64,000 nucleotides of DNA from Woeseiaceae bacterium. Lineage in GTDB: Bacteria > Pseudomonadota > Gammaproteobacteria > Steroidobacterales > Woeseiaceae. The notes under the pieces are model-generated. The model did not search any database and had not been told where the DNA came from. It was given only the letters and a program-made list of their open reading frames with translations. Both the position numbers and the translations under genes were made by a program. Each line of letters starts with the position of its first letter. Position 1 is the stretch's first letter. The DNA lies in contig JAHEFD010000007.1 in NCBI GenBank assembly GCA_024640345.1, positions 8,779 to 72,778 of the forward strand, written 5' to 3'. Below are positions 49,279 to 58,899 of this stretch, piece by piece.

Positions 49279-50580
49279 ATGAATAAAATCAATATATTAA
49301 CTATATCCGTGGCACTGAGCCTCGCAGCTCAGGCACCGCTCGCGCAGCAGTTATCCGACACCGGGCAGTTCCTGGATGGCGTTGCGGCGGTTGTCAACGA
49401 GGGTGTCGTTCTGACCAGCGAACTCAACCGCCAGCAGGATCTGATCATTCAGCGCGCGACAGAACAGGGCATGCAGCTTCCGCCAGCGCATATTTTGCGC
49501 GAGCAGGTTCTGGAGCGACTGATTCTTGAAGAAATCCAGATGCAGCGTGCGGACCGGATTGGCATCCAGATCTCCGACCAGATGCTGAACTCGGCCATCG
49601 CACAGATAGCCGAGAATGCCGGTGTGCCATTTGAGGAAATGCCGGCGATCATGGCAAAAGACGGTGTGGACTATGCCGAGTACCGGCGCGATATGCGCAG
49701 GCAAATGGTTCTCGAGCAGCTCCGGCGAATCGATGTTGTCAATCGCATTTTCGTATCGCCGCGTGAGATCGAACAGTGTGTTGCCGACCTTGAGGACAAC
49801 GCCGTAGTGAATTCCCGTTACAACCTGTCACACATCTTCATATCGGTGACGGGTTCAGCAAGCGCCGAGGAATATGCCGAGGCAGAAGCCGAGGCAAACA
49901 GTATCTATTCGGAACTGAAAAACGGCGCTGATTTCGCGGAACTCGCGATTCGACACTCTGACGGCGACACCGCCCTCGAGGGCGGCAGTCTTGGCTGGCG
50001 GCCTGGCGATCAGCTCCCCAGTTTGTTTTTTGATGTTGTCGGCGATATGGAAGCCGGCGACGTATCAGAACCGATCAGAGCTGTCAGTGGTTACCACCTG
50101 GTCAAAGTGAATGAAATCCAGGGCGTTAACCAGATGAGCACCATCGACCAGGACATGGTTCGCCATATTCTTGTTAGTCCCGATCAGATCATTGACGAAG
50201 AAACTGCCAAGCAACAAATTGAAGGTGCCCGTGCACGTATTCTCGCCGGTGAAGACTTCGCCGAAGTTGCAAAGCTCGTCTCCGATGATCCTGGGTCGGC
50301 AAATTCCGGTGGCGAGATGGGCTGGACCAGCCCCGGCACCTTTGTTCCGGAGTTTGAGGAAGTGGCCAATAAACTCGAAATTGGCGTGCTGTCCGAGCCA
50401 TTCCGCACTCGATTTGGCTGGCACATACTTGAAGTGATGGACCGCCGCGTCTACGACAACACCGAAGATCTCAAGGAAAGCAATTGCGTGCAGCGCGTAC
50501 GCAACGGCAAGCTGAACAATGAGACCGAGCTGTGGGTACGGAGAATCCGCGACGAAGCTTACGTCGAAACGCGCATCTGA
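49279..50580 (+). CDS. surA: periplasmic chaperone and peptidyl-prolyl isomerase SurA
   Basis: Escorts outer-membrane proteins such as LptD. The 433-residue protein has a signal peptide ending in PLAQQ, a SurA N-domain (DGVAAVVNEGVVLTSEL), two parvulin domains (YNLSHIFIS... and VRHILVSPDQ...) and the C-terminal peptide. Follows lptD by 45 bp. Confidence 0.97.
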   Translation: MNKINILTISVALSLAAQAPLAQQLSDTGQFLDGVAAVVNEGVVLTSELNRQQDLIIQRATEQGMQLPPAHILREQVLERLILEEIQMQRADRIGIQISDQMLNSAIAQIAENAGVPFEEMPAIMAKDGVDYAEYRRDMRRQMVLEQLRRIDVVNRIFVSPREIEQCVADLEDNAVVNSRYNLSHIFISVTGSASAEEYAEAEAEANSIYSELKNGADFAELAIRHSDGDTALEGGSLGWRPGDQLPSLFFDVVGDMEAGDVSEPIRAVSGYHLVKVNEIQGVNQMSTIDQDMVRHILVSPDQIIDEETAKQQIEGARARILAGEDFAEVAKLVSDDPGSANSGGEMGWTSPGTFVPEFEEVANKLEIGVLSEPFRTRFGWHILEVMDRRVYDNTEDLKESNCVQRVRNGKLNNETELWVRRIRDEAYVETRI

Positions 50581-50595
50581 TTTTGGAGCCGACCG

Positions 50596-51576
50596 GTGTC
50601 ACCCGGTAAATCTATAAGCCCCCTCGTTATCACCGCCGGCGAGCCCGCAGGAATCGGACCGGAAATATGTCTCGAGCTTGCGGACACGCAATGGGCAGGT
50701 CAGCTGGTCGTGATTGCCAGTGCCGAAATGCTCGCACAGCGGGCCACGCTACTCGGCAAGTCGGTGCAAATCGATGAGTACCAGGTCGGCTCGTCGCCAG
50801 CAAAGGGCGCACTGACGGTCCTCGACGTACCGCTGAGAAACACTGCCATCTGTGGCCGACCGGATACCGCGAACGCACAATCCCTGCTGGACGGAATTTC
50901 GCGGGCAGTCGAGGGCTGCCTCGCGGGCGAGTTTTCCGGGCTGGTAACGGCACCGCTGCAGAAGAGCATCATCAATGATGCGGGGATCGGTTTTACCGGA
51001 CACACAGAATTTCTCGCGGAACTGACCGATTCCCCTGACCCCGTCATGCTGCTGGTCGCAGACAAACTTCGTGTTGCGCTCGCCAGCACCCACTTGCCGC
51101 TGCGAGAGGTTCCCGGTTACCTGACAACCGATGGAATCAGCCGCGTACTCAGGGTCCTCTATGCCGATCTCAAGACGAAATTCCGGATTACGGATCCGGA
51201 GATCGTCGTCTGTGGTCTCAATCCGCACGCGGGCGAAGGTGGCCATCTCGGCACTGAGGACCAGGAAATCATTGCTCCGGCAATCGAGATCTGTGTCGCC
51301 GAGGGAATGAATGTTCGCGGACCATTGCCCGCGGACACGGCGTTCACTCCCGCTGCCGGGCACGCCGACGCAGTTCTCGCGATGTACCACGACCAGGGTC
51401 TGCCGGTCATAAAATATGCGGGCTTCGGCAACGCGGTCAACGTGACGCTGGGTCTGCCGATCATTCGCACATCGGTCGACCACGGCACCGCGCTCGACAT
51501 TGCCGGCAACGGTAGCGCGGATTCCGGCAGCCTGATCGCGGCCGTCAGGCTTGCCGCCGAACTCGCCGGCCAATGA
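50596..51576 (+). CDS. pdxA: 4-hydroxythreonine-4-phosphate dehydrogenase
   Basis: Oxidises 4-phosphohydroxy-L-threonine in the DXP-dependent pyridoxal phosphate route. The 326-residue enzyme begins PLVITAGEPAGIGPEI; metal ligands are in GFTGHTEFLAEL, LNPHAGEGGHLG and AMYHDQGLPVIKY. GTG start with GGAG eight bases upstream. Overlaps rsmA by 4 bp (ATGA). Confidence 0.97.
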   Translation: MSPGKSISPLVITAGEPAGIGPEICLELADTQWAGQLVVIASAEMLAQRATLLGKSVQIDEYQVGSSPAKGALTVLDVPLRNTAICGRPDTANAQSLLDGISRAVEGCLAGEFSGLVTAPLQKSIINDAGIGFTGHTEFLAELTDSPDPVMLLVADKLRVALASTHLPLREVPGYLTTDGISRVLRVLYADLKTKFRITDPEIVVCGLNPHAGEGGHLGTEDQEIIAPAIEICVAEGMNVRGPLPADTAFTPAAGHADAVLAMYHDQGLPVIKYAGFGNAVNVTLGLPIIRTSVDHGTALDIAGNGSADSGSLIAAVRLAAELAGQ

Positions 51577-52361
51577 CTCACCGACCGCGAAAGCGATTCG
51601 GGCAGCACTTCCTCACAGCACCGGACATTATCGAACAGATCGTAGCTGCCGTCTCACCCCGCGAAGGCGAAACAATAGTTGAAATTGGGCCCGGGCAGGC
51701 CGCCATTACCGCACCACTTGCGAGGCTTGCCTCAGAATTGCACGCGATAGAATTCGACCGTGACCTGGTCGCCGAACTGAAGAACAGGTACTCGGAATGC
51801 AGCAATGTCACTATTCACGAGGCCGATGCACTGACGTTTGATTTTTCATCTCTTGGTGAAAATCTCAGGATTGTCGGCAACCTGCCATATAACATTTCGA
51901 CTCCCCTGCTTTTTCACCTGCTCGAATATAAATCCTTTATTGCCGATGCTCACTTCATGCTGCAAAAAGAAGTGGTCGACCGCATGTGCGCGTCGCCGGG
52001 CAACAAGAATTTCGGTCGCCTGACTATAATGCTGGGTTGCCAGATGCAAGTGGTGCCGCTATTCGAAGTGCCACCGTCCGCATTCTCGCCGCCACCAAAA
52101 GTTAAGTCTGCCGTCGTCAGGATGAAGCCAATCCCGGCTCCCGGGGTCGATATTCGCGATACGGATATGCTGGCGACTATTGTTAAGTCTGCTTTTTCAA
52201 AGCGCCGCAAGACCTTACGGAACGCTTTGGAGGGTGTGGTGGAAGCCGGCGACCTGATGGCGGTCGATATCGATCCCGGCCTGCGGCCTGAGCAGGTGCC
52301 GATTGACGCCTGGGTGGCGCTCGCCAATCATGTTTCGACGAATCAATCGACGAAGAACTGA
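51573..52361 (+). CDS. rsmA: 16S rRNA dimethyladenosine transferase
   Basis: KsgA; dimethylates A1518 and A1519 in the 3' terminal hairpin of 16S rRNA. The 262-residue enzyme has RKRFGQHFL, motif I IVEIGPGQAAIT, and the catalytic NLPYNISTPLLFHLL. Typical length. The context pdxA-rsmA-apaG is conserved in gammaproteobacteria. Confidence 0.97.
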   Translation: MTHRPRKRFGQHFLTAPDIIEQIVAAVSPREGETIVEIGPGQAAITAPLARLASELHAIEFDRDLVAELKNRYSECSNVTIHEADALTFDFSSLGENLRIVGNLPYNISTPLLFHLLEYKSFIADAHFMLQKEVVDRMCASPGNKNFGRLTIMLGCQMQVVPLFEVPPSAFSPPPKVKSAVVRMKPIPAPGVDIRDTDMLATIVKSAFSKRRKTLRNALEGVVEAGDLMAVDIDPGLRPEQVPIDAWVALANHVSTNQSTKN

Positions 52362-52406
52362 TGTAGAATATGCTCCGAAAGGAACTCATCGGGGACGCAT
52401 CTGATT

Positions 52407-52787
52407 ATGAACAATAAAAATTACGAAATCAGAATCAACGTTGCCACGCAGTACGTTGACGCTCAATCTGAACCGGACATAGATCGTTACGTGTTCGCCT
52501 ACACCATTACCATTGAAAACCGGAGCCAGAGGCCGGCCCAGCTGTTGAGTCGGCACTGGGTGATCACCGACGCCAACGGCAAAGTTCAGGAAGTATCCGG
52601 GGACGGTGTCGTAGGCGAGCAACCGAAACTGGGGCCTGGCGAAACTTACCGCTACTCAAGCGGCGCGGTGCTGGAAACACCGGTCGGCGCAATGCAGGGA
52701 CGGTATCGCATGCAGGCTGAAGACGGCATCGATTTCTATGCGCCTATTCCGCCGTTTACGCTCGCGGTCCCGGGCATGCTTCACTGA
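52407..52787 (+). CDS. apaG: ApaG domain protein
   Basis: A 126-residue Fn3-like beta-sandwich with RYVFAYTITIENRS and LLSRHWVITDANGK. Function is not well defined; relatives occur fused to F-box proteins and bind nucleotides weakly. The conserved position between rsmA and apaH is retained. The 168 bp to apaH, longer than usual, hold no gene. Confidence 0.95.
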   Translation: MNNKNYEIRINVATQYVDAQSEPDIDRYVFAYTITIENRSQRPAQLLSRHWVITDANGKVQEVSGDGVVGEQPKLGPGETYRYSSGAVLETPVGAMQGRYRMQAEDGIDFYAPIPPFTLAVPGMLH

Positions 52788-52955
52788 CCACCGGCTGAAA
52801 AATCGACCAGGTGAGCCGATACAAACGCAGCAACATGCTCAATTTGCCCACGCATTCGCAAAGTCAGTGCGAGATTTTGAATGGCATTGCCCTGACTCGC
52901 ATCAACCCGATCACCGCCTTTTATGCCGCGAGAAACCATTGGCCGGGGCTGGACC

Positions 52956-53771
52956 ATGGCTGAATACGCAATCGGCGACCTGCAGGGCTGTTACGATCCA
53001 TTTCGTCGCCTCCTTGACAGCCTTTCTTTCGACCCCGGCAAAGACCATCTCTGGCTGACCGGCGACCTGGTCAATCGAGGGCCTAAATCCCGCCGGACCC
53101 TTCGTTTCGTCAAGAGCCTTGGCAAATCCGCCACCACCGTTCTTGGCAATCACGATCTCCACCTGATCGCGCTGGCCAACGACATCAACGTTTCCAACAG
53201 CAATTTTGATTCGCTGTGGAAAATCCTGGGCCACGACGATTGTGACGAGCTCATCGACTGGCTGCGATTCCAGCCACTTGCCCATTTCAGCAAGAAGATG
53301 AACACCTTGATGGTACACGCCGGCCTGCCCCCTCAGTGGACGGTCAGGAAAGCGCTTCGTCGGGCGAAGGAAGTCGAGGCAGTGCTGCAGCGAGACGACT
53401 ACGCGGAGTTCCTGCGGGACATGTACGGTAACAAGCCGGACAAGTGGTCCGGGAAGCTTAGCGGCAACAAGCGCCTTCGCTTCATCATCAACGCCCTCAC
53501 CCGCATACGCATGATTACCAGTGACAAAAGAATCGATTTCTCGCACACCGGCCCGCCTGACAAGGCCCGCAAGGGTCTGATCCCATGGTACGAAGCAGAG
53601 GGTGCAAAATGGCACGGCAGCCGGATTGTATTCGGTCACTGGAGTGCGCTGGGCCTTGTCGTCAGGGACGACCTGATCTCACTCGATACCGGTTGCGTCT
53701 GGGGCCGGAAATTGACGGCGGTCCGGCTGGACAAGAATTCGACCGTCACGGAAGTGCGGTGTCGCGATTGA
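52956..53771 (+). CDS. apaH: diadenosine tetraphosphatase, symmetrical
   Basis: Splits Ap4A into two ADP; calcineurin-like metallophosphatase. The 271-residue product starts MAEYAIGDLQGCYDPF; metal ligands are in GDLQG, TGDLVNRG, LGNHDLH and the later GHWSALG. An earlier ATG at 52923 is not needed. The kynurenine-pathway run follows after 19 bp on the same strand. Confidence 0.96.
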   Translation: MAEYAIGDLQGCYDPFRRLLDSLSFDPGKDHLWLTGDLVNRGPKSRRTLRFVKSLGKSATTVLGNHDLHLIALANDINVSNSNFDSLWKILGHDDCDELIDWLRFQPLAHFSKKMNTLMVHAGLPPQWTVRKALRRAKEVEAVLQRDDYAEFLRDMYGNKPDKWSGKLSGNKRLRFIINALTRIRMITSDKRIDFSHTGPPDKARKGLIPWYEAEGAKWHGSRIVFGHWSALGLVVRDDLISLDTGCVWGRKLTAVRLDKNSTVTEVRCRD

Positions 53772-53790
53772 ACAGGTTACACTGACGGTC

Positions 53791-54219
53791 ATGGGAACCA
53801 GCGACACAATAAAGACGAAGAATGCGCCGCCACCGGTTGGCGCCTACCCACACGCAAAGCGACTTGGCAACCTGCTTTTCCTGTCCGGCATCGGCCCGCG
53901 ATCGGCGACCGGCGGAGCGATTCCGGGAGTGACACTCAACGACAAAGGTGAAATTACATCGTATGACATTGAGGCGCAGTGTCATGCCGTATTCGCCAAC
54001 GTCCGTGCAGTACTCGAGAGCGCAGGAGCGCAATGGGATGATCTTGTAGACGTGACAGTCTACCTGACCAATATCCGGAATGATTTCGAGGCCTACAATC
54101 GAGTCTATGCGCAATATTTTTCCAGCGATGGACCGACACGCACCACGGTTGAGGTCAATCGCCTGCCCACACCAATCGCGATCGAACTGAAATGCATCGC
54201 GGAAGCAAAAACAAAGTGA
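53791..54219 (+). CDS. RidA-family 2-aminomuconate deaminase
   Basis: Rid-fold enzyme of 142 residues. PPPVGAYPHAKRLGNLLFLSG at the N-terminus and TVEVNRLPTPIAIEL at the end are typical of the branch that hydrolyses 2-aminomuconate to 4-oxalocrotonate (AmnD/NbaF). That reading rests on its place directly ahead of HAAO and ACMSD genes. A general enamine deaminase would look similar. Confidence 0.8.
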   Translation: MGTSDTIKTKNAPPPVGAYPHAKRLGNLLFLSGIGPRSATGGAIPGVTLNDKGEITSYDIEAQCHAVFANVRAVLESAGAQWDDLVDVTVYLTNIRNDFEAYNRVYAQYFSSDGPTRTTVEVNRLPTPIAIELKCIAEAKTK

Positions 54220-54229
54220 GAATTTGATT

Positions 54230-54751
54230 GTGCAATCTCTGACAGCCTTTAATTTCAGGAAATGGATCGACGAACATCGTCATTTGCTAAAACCACCGGT
54301 GTGCAATCAACAGGTTTTCGAGGAAAACGACTTCATCGTCATGGTTGTCGGCGGACCAAACTCGCGCACTGATTATCACTACGATGAGGGACCGGAGTTC
54401 TTCTATCAACTGGAAGGCGACATGCTGTTGCGCACGATCCAGGATGGTGTGCGTGTCGATATTACGATTGGTGAGGGCGAGATTCTCCTTTTACCGCCCA
54501 AAGTGCCGCATTCGCCGCAACGATTTGAAAACACTGTCGGCCTGGTCGTTGAGCGAAAACGCCTGGCAGAAGAACTCGACGGGTTCATGTGGTTTTGCGA
54601 AAACTGTGATCACCTGCTCTACGAGGAGTATCTGTATGTCGACGACATCGTTGGCCAACTGCCGCCAATCTTCGAGCGATTTTACAGCTCCGATGAGAAT
54701 CGCACCTGCGAAAAATGCGGCACCGTAATGCCACAACCGGGAGGCAGTTGA
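54230..54751 (+). CDS. nbaC: 3-hydroxyanthranilate 3,4-dioxygenase
   Basis: Opens the ring of 3-hydroxyanthranilate to 2-amino-3-carboxymuconate semialdehyde. The product of 173 residues has the cupin iron ligands in TDYHYDEGPEFFYQ and VPHSPQRF, plus two C-terminal CxxC pairs (FCENCDH and TCEKCGT) forming the rubredoxin-like site of bacterial enzymes. The GTG at 54230 has GTGAG nine bases upstream; TTG 54224 is too close to it. Confidence 0.93.
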   Translation: MQSLTAFNFRKWIDEHRHLLKPPVCNQQVFEENDFIVMVVGGPNSRTDYHYDEGPEFFYQLEGDMLLRTIQDGVRVDITIGEGEILLLPPKVPHSPQRFENTVGLVVERKRLAEELDGFMWFCENCDHLLYEEYLYVDDIVGQLPPIFERFYSSDENRTCEKCGTVMPQPGGS

Positions 54752-54758
54752 GCTACCC

Positions 54759-55769
54759 ATGCTCAAGATAGACATTCACACCCATATTCTCCCGGAGAAC
54801 TGGCCTGATCTGAAAGAGCGCTATGGGTACGGCGGTTTCGTCCAGCTTGAACATCATGGCCCGGGTTGCGCGCGGATGCTGCTGGACGGCAAGGTATTTC
54901 GCGAAATTGAAGCCGATTGCTGGGATCCCGGGGTTCGAATTGCTGACTGCGACAAATGCGACGTCGACGTCCAGGTGTTGTCGACGGTTCCCGTCATGTT
55001 CAACTACTGGGCAAAGCCAAAGGACACAGCCGACCTCGCCAGGATCCTCAATGACCACATAGCCGGGCTGGTCAACGAATTCCCGCGTCGCTTCGTCGGT
55101 CTCGGCACTTTGCCAATGCAGGATGCCGACCTCGCAATTAAAGAACTGGAACGATGCACGAAATCATTAGGCCTTGCCGGCATCCAGATCGGATCGCACG
55201 TCAACGGGTGGAACCTCGACGACCCGCGCCTCTTTCCGGTCTTCGAGGCGGCATCTGAACTGGGTGCCGCGGTGTTCGTACATCCCTGGCAAATGCTTGG
55301 CGAGGACCGCATGGGGCTCTACTGGCTGCCCTGGCTGGTGGGCATGCCGGCCGAAACAGCGCTATCGATCTGCACGATGATTTTTGGTGGCGTATTCGAA
55401 AGGCTGCCAAAACTGCGCGTTGCATTTGCCCATGGTGGCGGCGCGTTTCCCGGCATTATCGGCCGACTCGAGCACGGCTTTAATGTTCGGCCGGATATTG
55501 TTGCAACGGCAAATGACAGGAACCCGAGAGATTATATCGGACAGTTTTACGTGGATTCACTGGTACACGAACCGGCGATGCTGCAATACATGATCGATCT
55601 GCTCGGTTCCAATCGAATTGCACTCGGCAGCGACTATCCATTTCCACTGGGCGAACATCATCCCGGCAAGATGATTGAAAGTATGGCTCTCGGGAGAAAA
55701 GTGCGCAACGATTTGCTCGCCGACTCAGCACTCGAATGGCTTGCTTTACAACGCAAGGATTTTGCATGA
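54759..55769 (+). CDS. nbaD: 2-amino-3-carboxymuconate-6-semialdehyde decarboxylase
   Basis: ACMSD; decarboxylates the HAAO product before it can cyclise to quinolinate. The 336-residue TIM-barrel amidohydrolase has zinc ligands H7 and H9 (IDIHTHIL), VFVHPWQML and the aspartate in LGSDYPFPLGEH. It starts 7 bp after HAAO and its stop overlaps kynU by 4 bp. Its presence shows that the pathway is catabolic rather than for NAD synthesis. Confidence 0.94.
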   Translation: MLKIDIHTHILPENWPDLKERYGYGGFVQLEHHGPGCARMLLDGKVFREIEADCWDPGVRIADCDKCDVDVQVLSTVPVMFNYWAKPKDTADLARILNDHIAGLVNEFPRRFVGLGTLPMQDADLAIKELERCTKSLGLAGIQIGSHVNGWNLDDPRLFPVFEAASELGAAVFVHPWQMLGEDRMGLYWLPWLVGMPAETALSICTMIFGGVFERLPKLRVAFAHGGGAFPGIIGRLEHGFNVRPDIVATANDRNPRDYIGQFYVDSLVHEPAMLQYMIDLLGSNRIALGSDYPFPLGEHHPGKMIESMALGRKVRNDLLADSALEWLALQRKDFA

Positions 55770-57049
55770 CCGATTTTGAGACATCTCTCGATTACGCCCG
55801 CTCACTCGACCGGGCCGATCCACTCCGCCATTTCCGCGATCAATTCAGCGTTCCCGAAGACCGGGATGGTCGCCGAAATATTTACGTATGCGGAAACTCT
55901 CTCGGCCTGCGACCGCAACCGGCTGTTGCAATCATCAACGAAGTCCTTGACGACTGGGCACGGCTTGGCGTCGAGGGACACATTGCGGCCAAAAGACCGT
56001 GGCTGAACTACCATCGTCACGCTACGCGGGGTTTCGCGATGCTGACCGGCGCGAAGGAAAATGAAGTCGTCGCGATGAACACGCTCACGGTCAATCTTCA
56101 TCTCATGATGTCGAGCTTTTATCGGCCGGACGCGACCCGTAACAAAATCATTATTGAATCGATTGCGTTTCCCTCGGACTACTTCGCGGTGGCATCCCAG
56201 ATTCGGCAACATGGATTCGATCCTGATGACTGCCTGATTGAATGGGTTCCACGCGACGACGAACTGCTACACGACGAGGACCTTGAAGCACTGCTCGAGA
56301 AACATGCAGGCGAAGTCGCGTTGCTCCTGCTGCCCGGTGTTCAGTACTACACTGGCCAGGTACTCGACATGAAAAAGCATTGCCAGATGGCCCGGGACGC
56401 CGGCTGCAAGATCGGACTGGACCTGGCCCACGCTATCGGCAACGTAGCAATCGAGTTACATGACTGGGGTGCGGACTTCGCGGCCTGGTGCACTTACAAG
56501 TATCTCAACAGCGGCCCAGGCGCCATCGGCGGTGCCTTTGTGCACTCGAAACACCTGGACAGCGACGACCCGGAACTTCTCAGGGGCTGGTGGGGCCACG
56601 AGGAATCCACGCGGTTCAAAATGGCGCGAACTTTCACTCCCGCCGAGGGCGTTGACCGCTGGGCATTGAGTAACCCGCCGATTCTCTCGCTCGCACCGGT
56701 AATTGCCTCGCTCGAATTGTTCGAAAAGGCCGGGATCGATGCGCTCAGGAAGAAATCAACGTTGCAGACAGCGTACCTTAAATTCCTTATTGATCAATAC
56801 TTTACGGGGAAGGTTGGCACACTTACACCGATGGACGCCCGCGGTTGCCAGTTGTCTTTGGTCATTACGGATTCCAGTCTCGATGCGCGGGCAGTATTCA
56901 ATACGCTGGAAGCCATGAATGTCACCGGAGACTGGCGCGAACCGAATGTCATTCGTGTCGCTCCCGTTCCCATGTACAACAGCTTCGAAGATATCCACGA
57001 ACTCATTGAACGAATGAAAACAGCGATCCGTGCAAATGAAAAAAGATAA
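55766..57049 (+). CDS. kynU: kynureninase
   Basis: PLP enzyme cleaving kynurenine or 3-hydroxykynurenine to (3-hydroxy)anthranilate and alanine. The 427-residue protein has YVCGNSLGLRPQ at the N-terminus, the PLP aspartate region GLDLAHAIGN and the Schiff-base lysine K245 in CTYKYLNSGPG. ATG 55766 overlaps the ACMSD stop (ATGA); the longer frame from 55736 is not used. Overlaps kmo by 14 bp. Confidence 0.96.
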   Translation: MTDFETSLDYARSLDRADPLRHFRDQFSVPEDRDGRRNIYVCGNSLGLRPQPAVAIINEVLDDWARLGVEGHIAAKRPWLNYHRHATRGFAMLTGAKENEVVAMNTLTVNLHLMMSSFYRPDATRNKIIIESIAFPSDYFAVASQIRQHGFDPDDCLIEWVPRDDELLHDEDLEALLEKHAGEVALLLLPGVQYYTGQVLDMKKHCQMARDAGCKIGLDLAHAIGNVAIELHDWGADFAAWCTYKYLNSGPGAIGGAFVHSKHLDSDDPELLRGWWGHEESTRFKMARTFTPAEGVDRWALSNPPILSLAPVIASLELFEKAGIDALRKKSTLQTAYLKFLIDQYFTGKVGTLTPMDARGCQLSLVITDSSLDARAVFNTLEAMNVTGDWREPNVIRVAPVPMYNSFEDIHELIERMKTAIRANEKR

Positions 57050-58394
57050 CGTCACAATTCTGGGCGGCGGGCTGTGTGGCAGTCTCCTGTCTATCATGCT
57101 CGCCCGCCGCGGCATTAAAGTTACCCTTCTCGAGCGCCGCGCGGACCCGAGAAAAGATGGCGGAGAGGCTGGCCGTTCGATCAACCTGGTGATGTCCGCC
57201 CGCGGAATGCGGGCGCTCAGGCATGCCGGCGTATTCGAGAAAATTGAGCCACTCCTCATTCCCATGCAGGGGCGCCTTATTCACGATGTGGACGGCGAAA
57301 CAGAACTTCATCCGTATGGCCAGGATGATTCTGAAGTGATCTATTCTGTATCGCGTGCGGCATTAAACCGAGAGCTGATTGACTGTGCCGATTCGTCGAG
57401 TAATGTCAGCATTCGTTTCCAGCACGAATGCGTTTCCTATTATCCCGAGGAAGCCACACTCAGGGTCCGAGATCACCTCAAGGACACTGACTACGATATT
57501 AAGGCAAGGCCGCTGATCGCTGCTGACGGCGCGGGGTCACGAGTCCGTCGTGCATTCAACAACACCGGCACTCTTTCAGGCAGCGAAGAATTGCTTGGAC
57601 ACAGCTACAAAGAGCTGGCAATTCCCGGCGGACCGGATGGCAAGTTTCAAATGTCGCCGGACGCGCTGCACATCTGGCCGCGCGGCGGATACATGCTGAT
57701 TGCGCTACCAAACCCTGGTGGCGACTTTACTTTGACGCTTTTCTTCCCGGCCGAGGGCGATCCCAGTTTTTTATCGCTGAATTCAGACAAAAAAGTGACC
57801 GCATTTTTCAAAGAGCAATTTGCAGATGCCGTGCCGTTGATCGAGAACCTGACCGACAGCTGGAATCGAAATCCGGTGGGCATCCTCGGAACCGTTCGCT
57901 GCAAACACTGGCATGAGGGTGGCAACCTCTTATTGATCGGCGACGCGGCGCATGCGGTCGTACCATTCCACGGACAGGGAATGAATCTTGCCTTTGAAGA
58001 TTGCGTCATCCTGGACCAGGTCCTTGATAATCCCGACGCAGACTGGGAGACCGTGTTCCGTGTTTTTGAAACCGAGCAGCTTGCTAACGCAAATGCGATC
58101 GCAGACATGGCGCTGGAAAATTACATCGAGATGCGCGACACGGTAAGAGACCCGAAATACCGGCTGCGGAGAGAGCTGTCGTTCGAACTCGAACGGCGAA
58201 TGCCGAAGCGATTTATACCGCGCTATTCCATGATCATGTTCCACGATGAGATTCCCTACTCGGTCGCCCAGGAACGGGGACTCGCGCAGCACAATTTGCT
58301 GGTAGGGCTTACCGAAAACGTTGATTCTATTGATGAAATAGACATCGATGAAGCGGTCAGGTTCGTCGCAAGCCGGCTGCCGCCAATCCACTAA
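57036..58394 (+). CDS. kmo: kynurenine 3-monooxygenase
   Basis: FAD monooxygenase hydroxylating kynurenine with NADPH and O2. The protein of about 452 residues has ILGGGLCGSLLSIMLARRG for FAD, the GRSINLVMSARG stretch, DG fingerprint AADGAGSRVRRAF, and LIGDAAHAVVPFHGQGMN. A C-terminal hydrophobic or amphipathic extension completes it. ATG 57036 or GTG 57030 may start. Last gene of the run, 6 bp from convergent folA. Confidence 0.95.
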   Translation: MKKDNVTILGGGLCGSLLSIMLARRGIKVTLLERRADPRKDGGEAGRSINLVMSARGMRALRHAGVFEKIEPLLIPMQGRLIHDVDGETELHPYGQDDSEVIYSVSRAALNRELIDCADSSSNVSIRFQHECVSYYPEEATLRVRDHLKDTDYDIKARPLIAADGAGSRVRRAFNNTGTLSGSEELLGHSYKELAIPGGPDGKFQMSPDALHIWPRGGYMLIALPNPGGDFTLTLFFPAEGDPSFLSLNSDKKVTAFFKEQFADAVPLIENLTDSWNRNPVGILGTVRCKHWHEGGNLLLIGDAAHAVVPFHGQGMNLAFEDCVILDQVLDNPDADWETVFRVFETEQLANANAIADMALENYIEMRDTVRDPKYRLRRELSFELERRMPKRFIPRYSMIMFHDEIPYSVAQERGLAQHNLLVGLTENVDSIDEIDIDEAVRFVASRLPPIH

Positions 58395-58400
58395 TCGCCG

Positions 58401-58883
58401 CTAGTTTCTTTCCAGCGTTTCGAGGACGAAGCCAAACGTCCGGTTATCGGTGGTCGGAAACGCCTGCGAATCGATGACACGCCACTCGTCACGATCAATT
58501 TCCGGGAACCAGGTATCCCCGTCGATGTCGGCGTCAACACGGGTCAGGTAAATTCGATCGGCATCAGGCAGGAACTGTTCGTAGACAGTGCCGCCGCCAA
58601 TAACCATCACTTCGTCAACATCACCCGCAATCATCAACGCTTCCTCGCGCGATGACGCGATCTCACAACCCGCGGCTGTAAAACCCGCCTGGCGAGTCAG
58701 CACGATGGATCGACGCCCTGGCAGTGCCCGGCCGATTGACTCATAAGTTGCCCGACCCATGATCATCGGCTTGCCCATTGTGATCGATTTGAACTTCCTT
58801 AAATCTTCCGGCAGGCGCCACGGCAATCCGCCATCAATGCCAATGACATTATTCCTCGATGCAGCGACAACAAGAGAAATCAT
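58401..58883 (-). CDS. folA: dihydrofolate reductase
   Basis: NADPH-dependent regeneration of tetrahydrofolate after thymidylate synthesis. The 160-residue product starts MISLVVAASRNNVIG; DGGLPWRLPEDL, MGRATYESIG and VMVIGGGTVYEQFLP are canonical. A longer frame to 59006 crosses thyA and a REP-like element and is not used. Third gene after lgt and thyA. Confidence 0.95.
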   Translation of the reverse strand: MISLVVAASRNNVIGIDGGLPWRLPEDLRKFKSITMGKPMIMGRATYESIGRALPGRRSIVLTRQAGFTAAGCEIASSREEALMIAGDVDEVMVIGGGTVYEQFLPDADRIYLTRVDADIDGDTWFPEIDRDEWRVIDSQAFPTTDNRTFGFVLETLERN

Positions 58884-58899
58884 GATTTTGGCTTGAACC

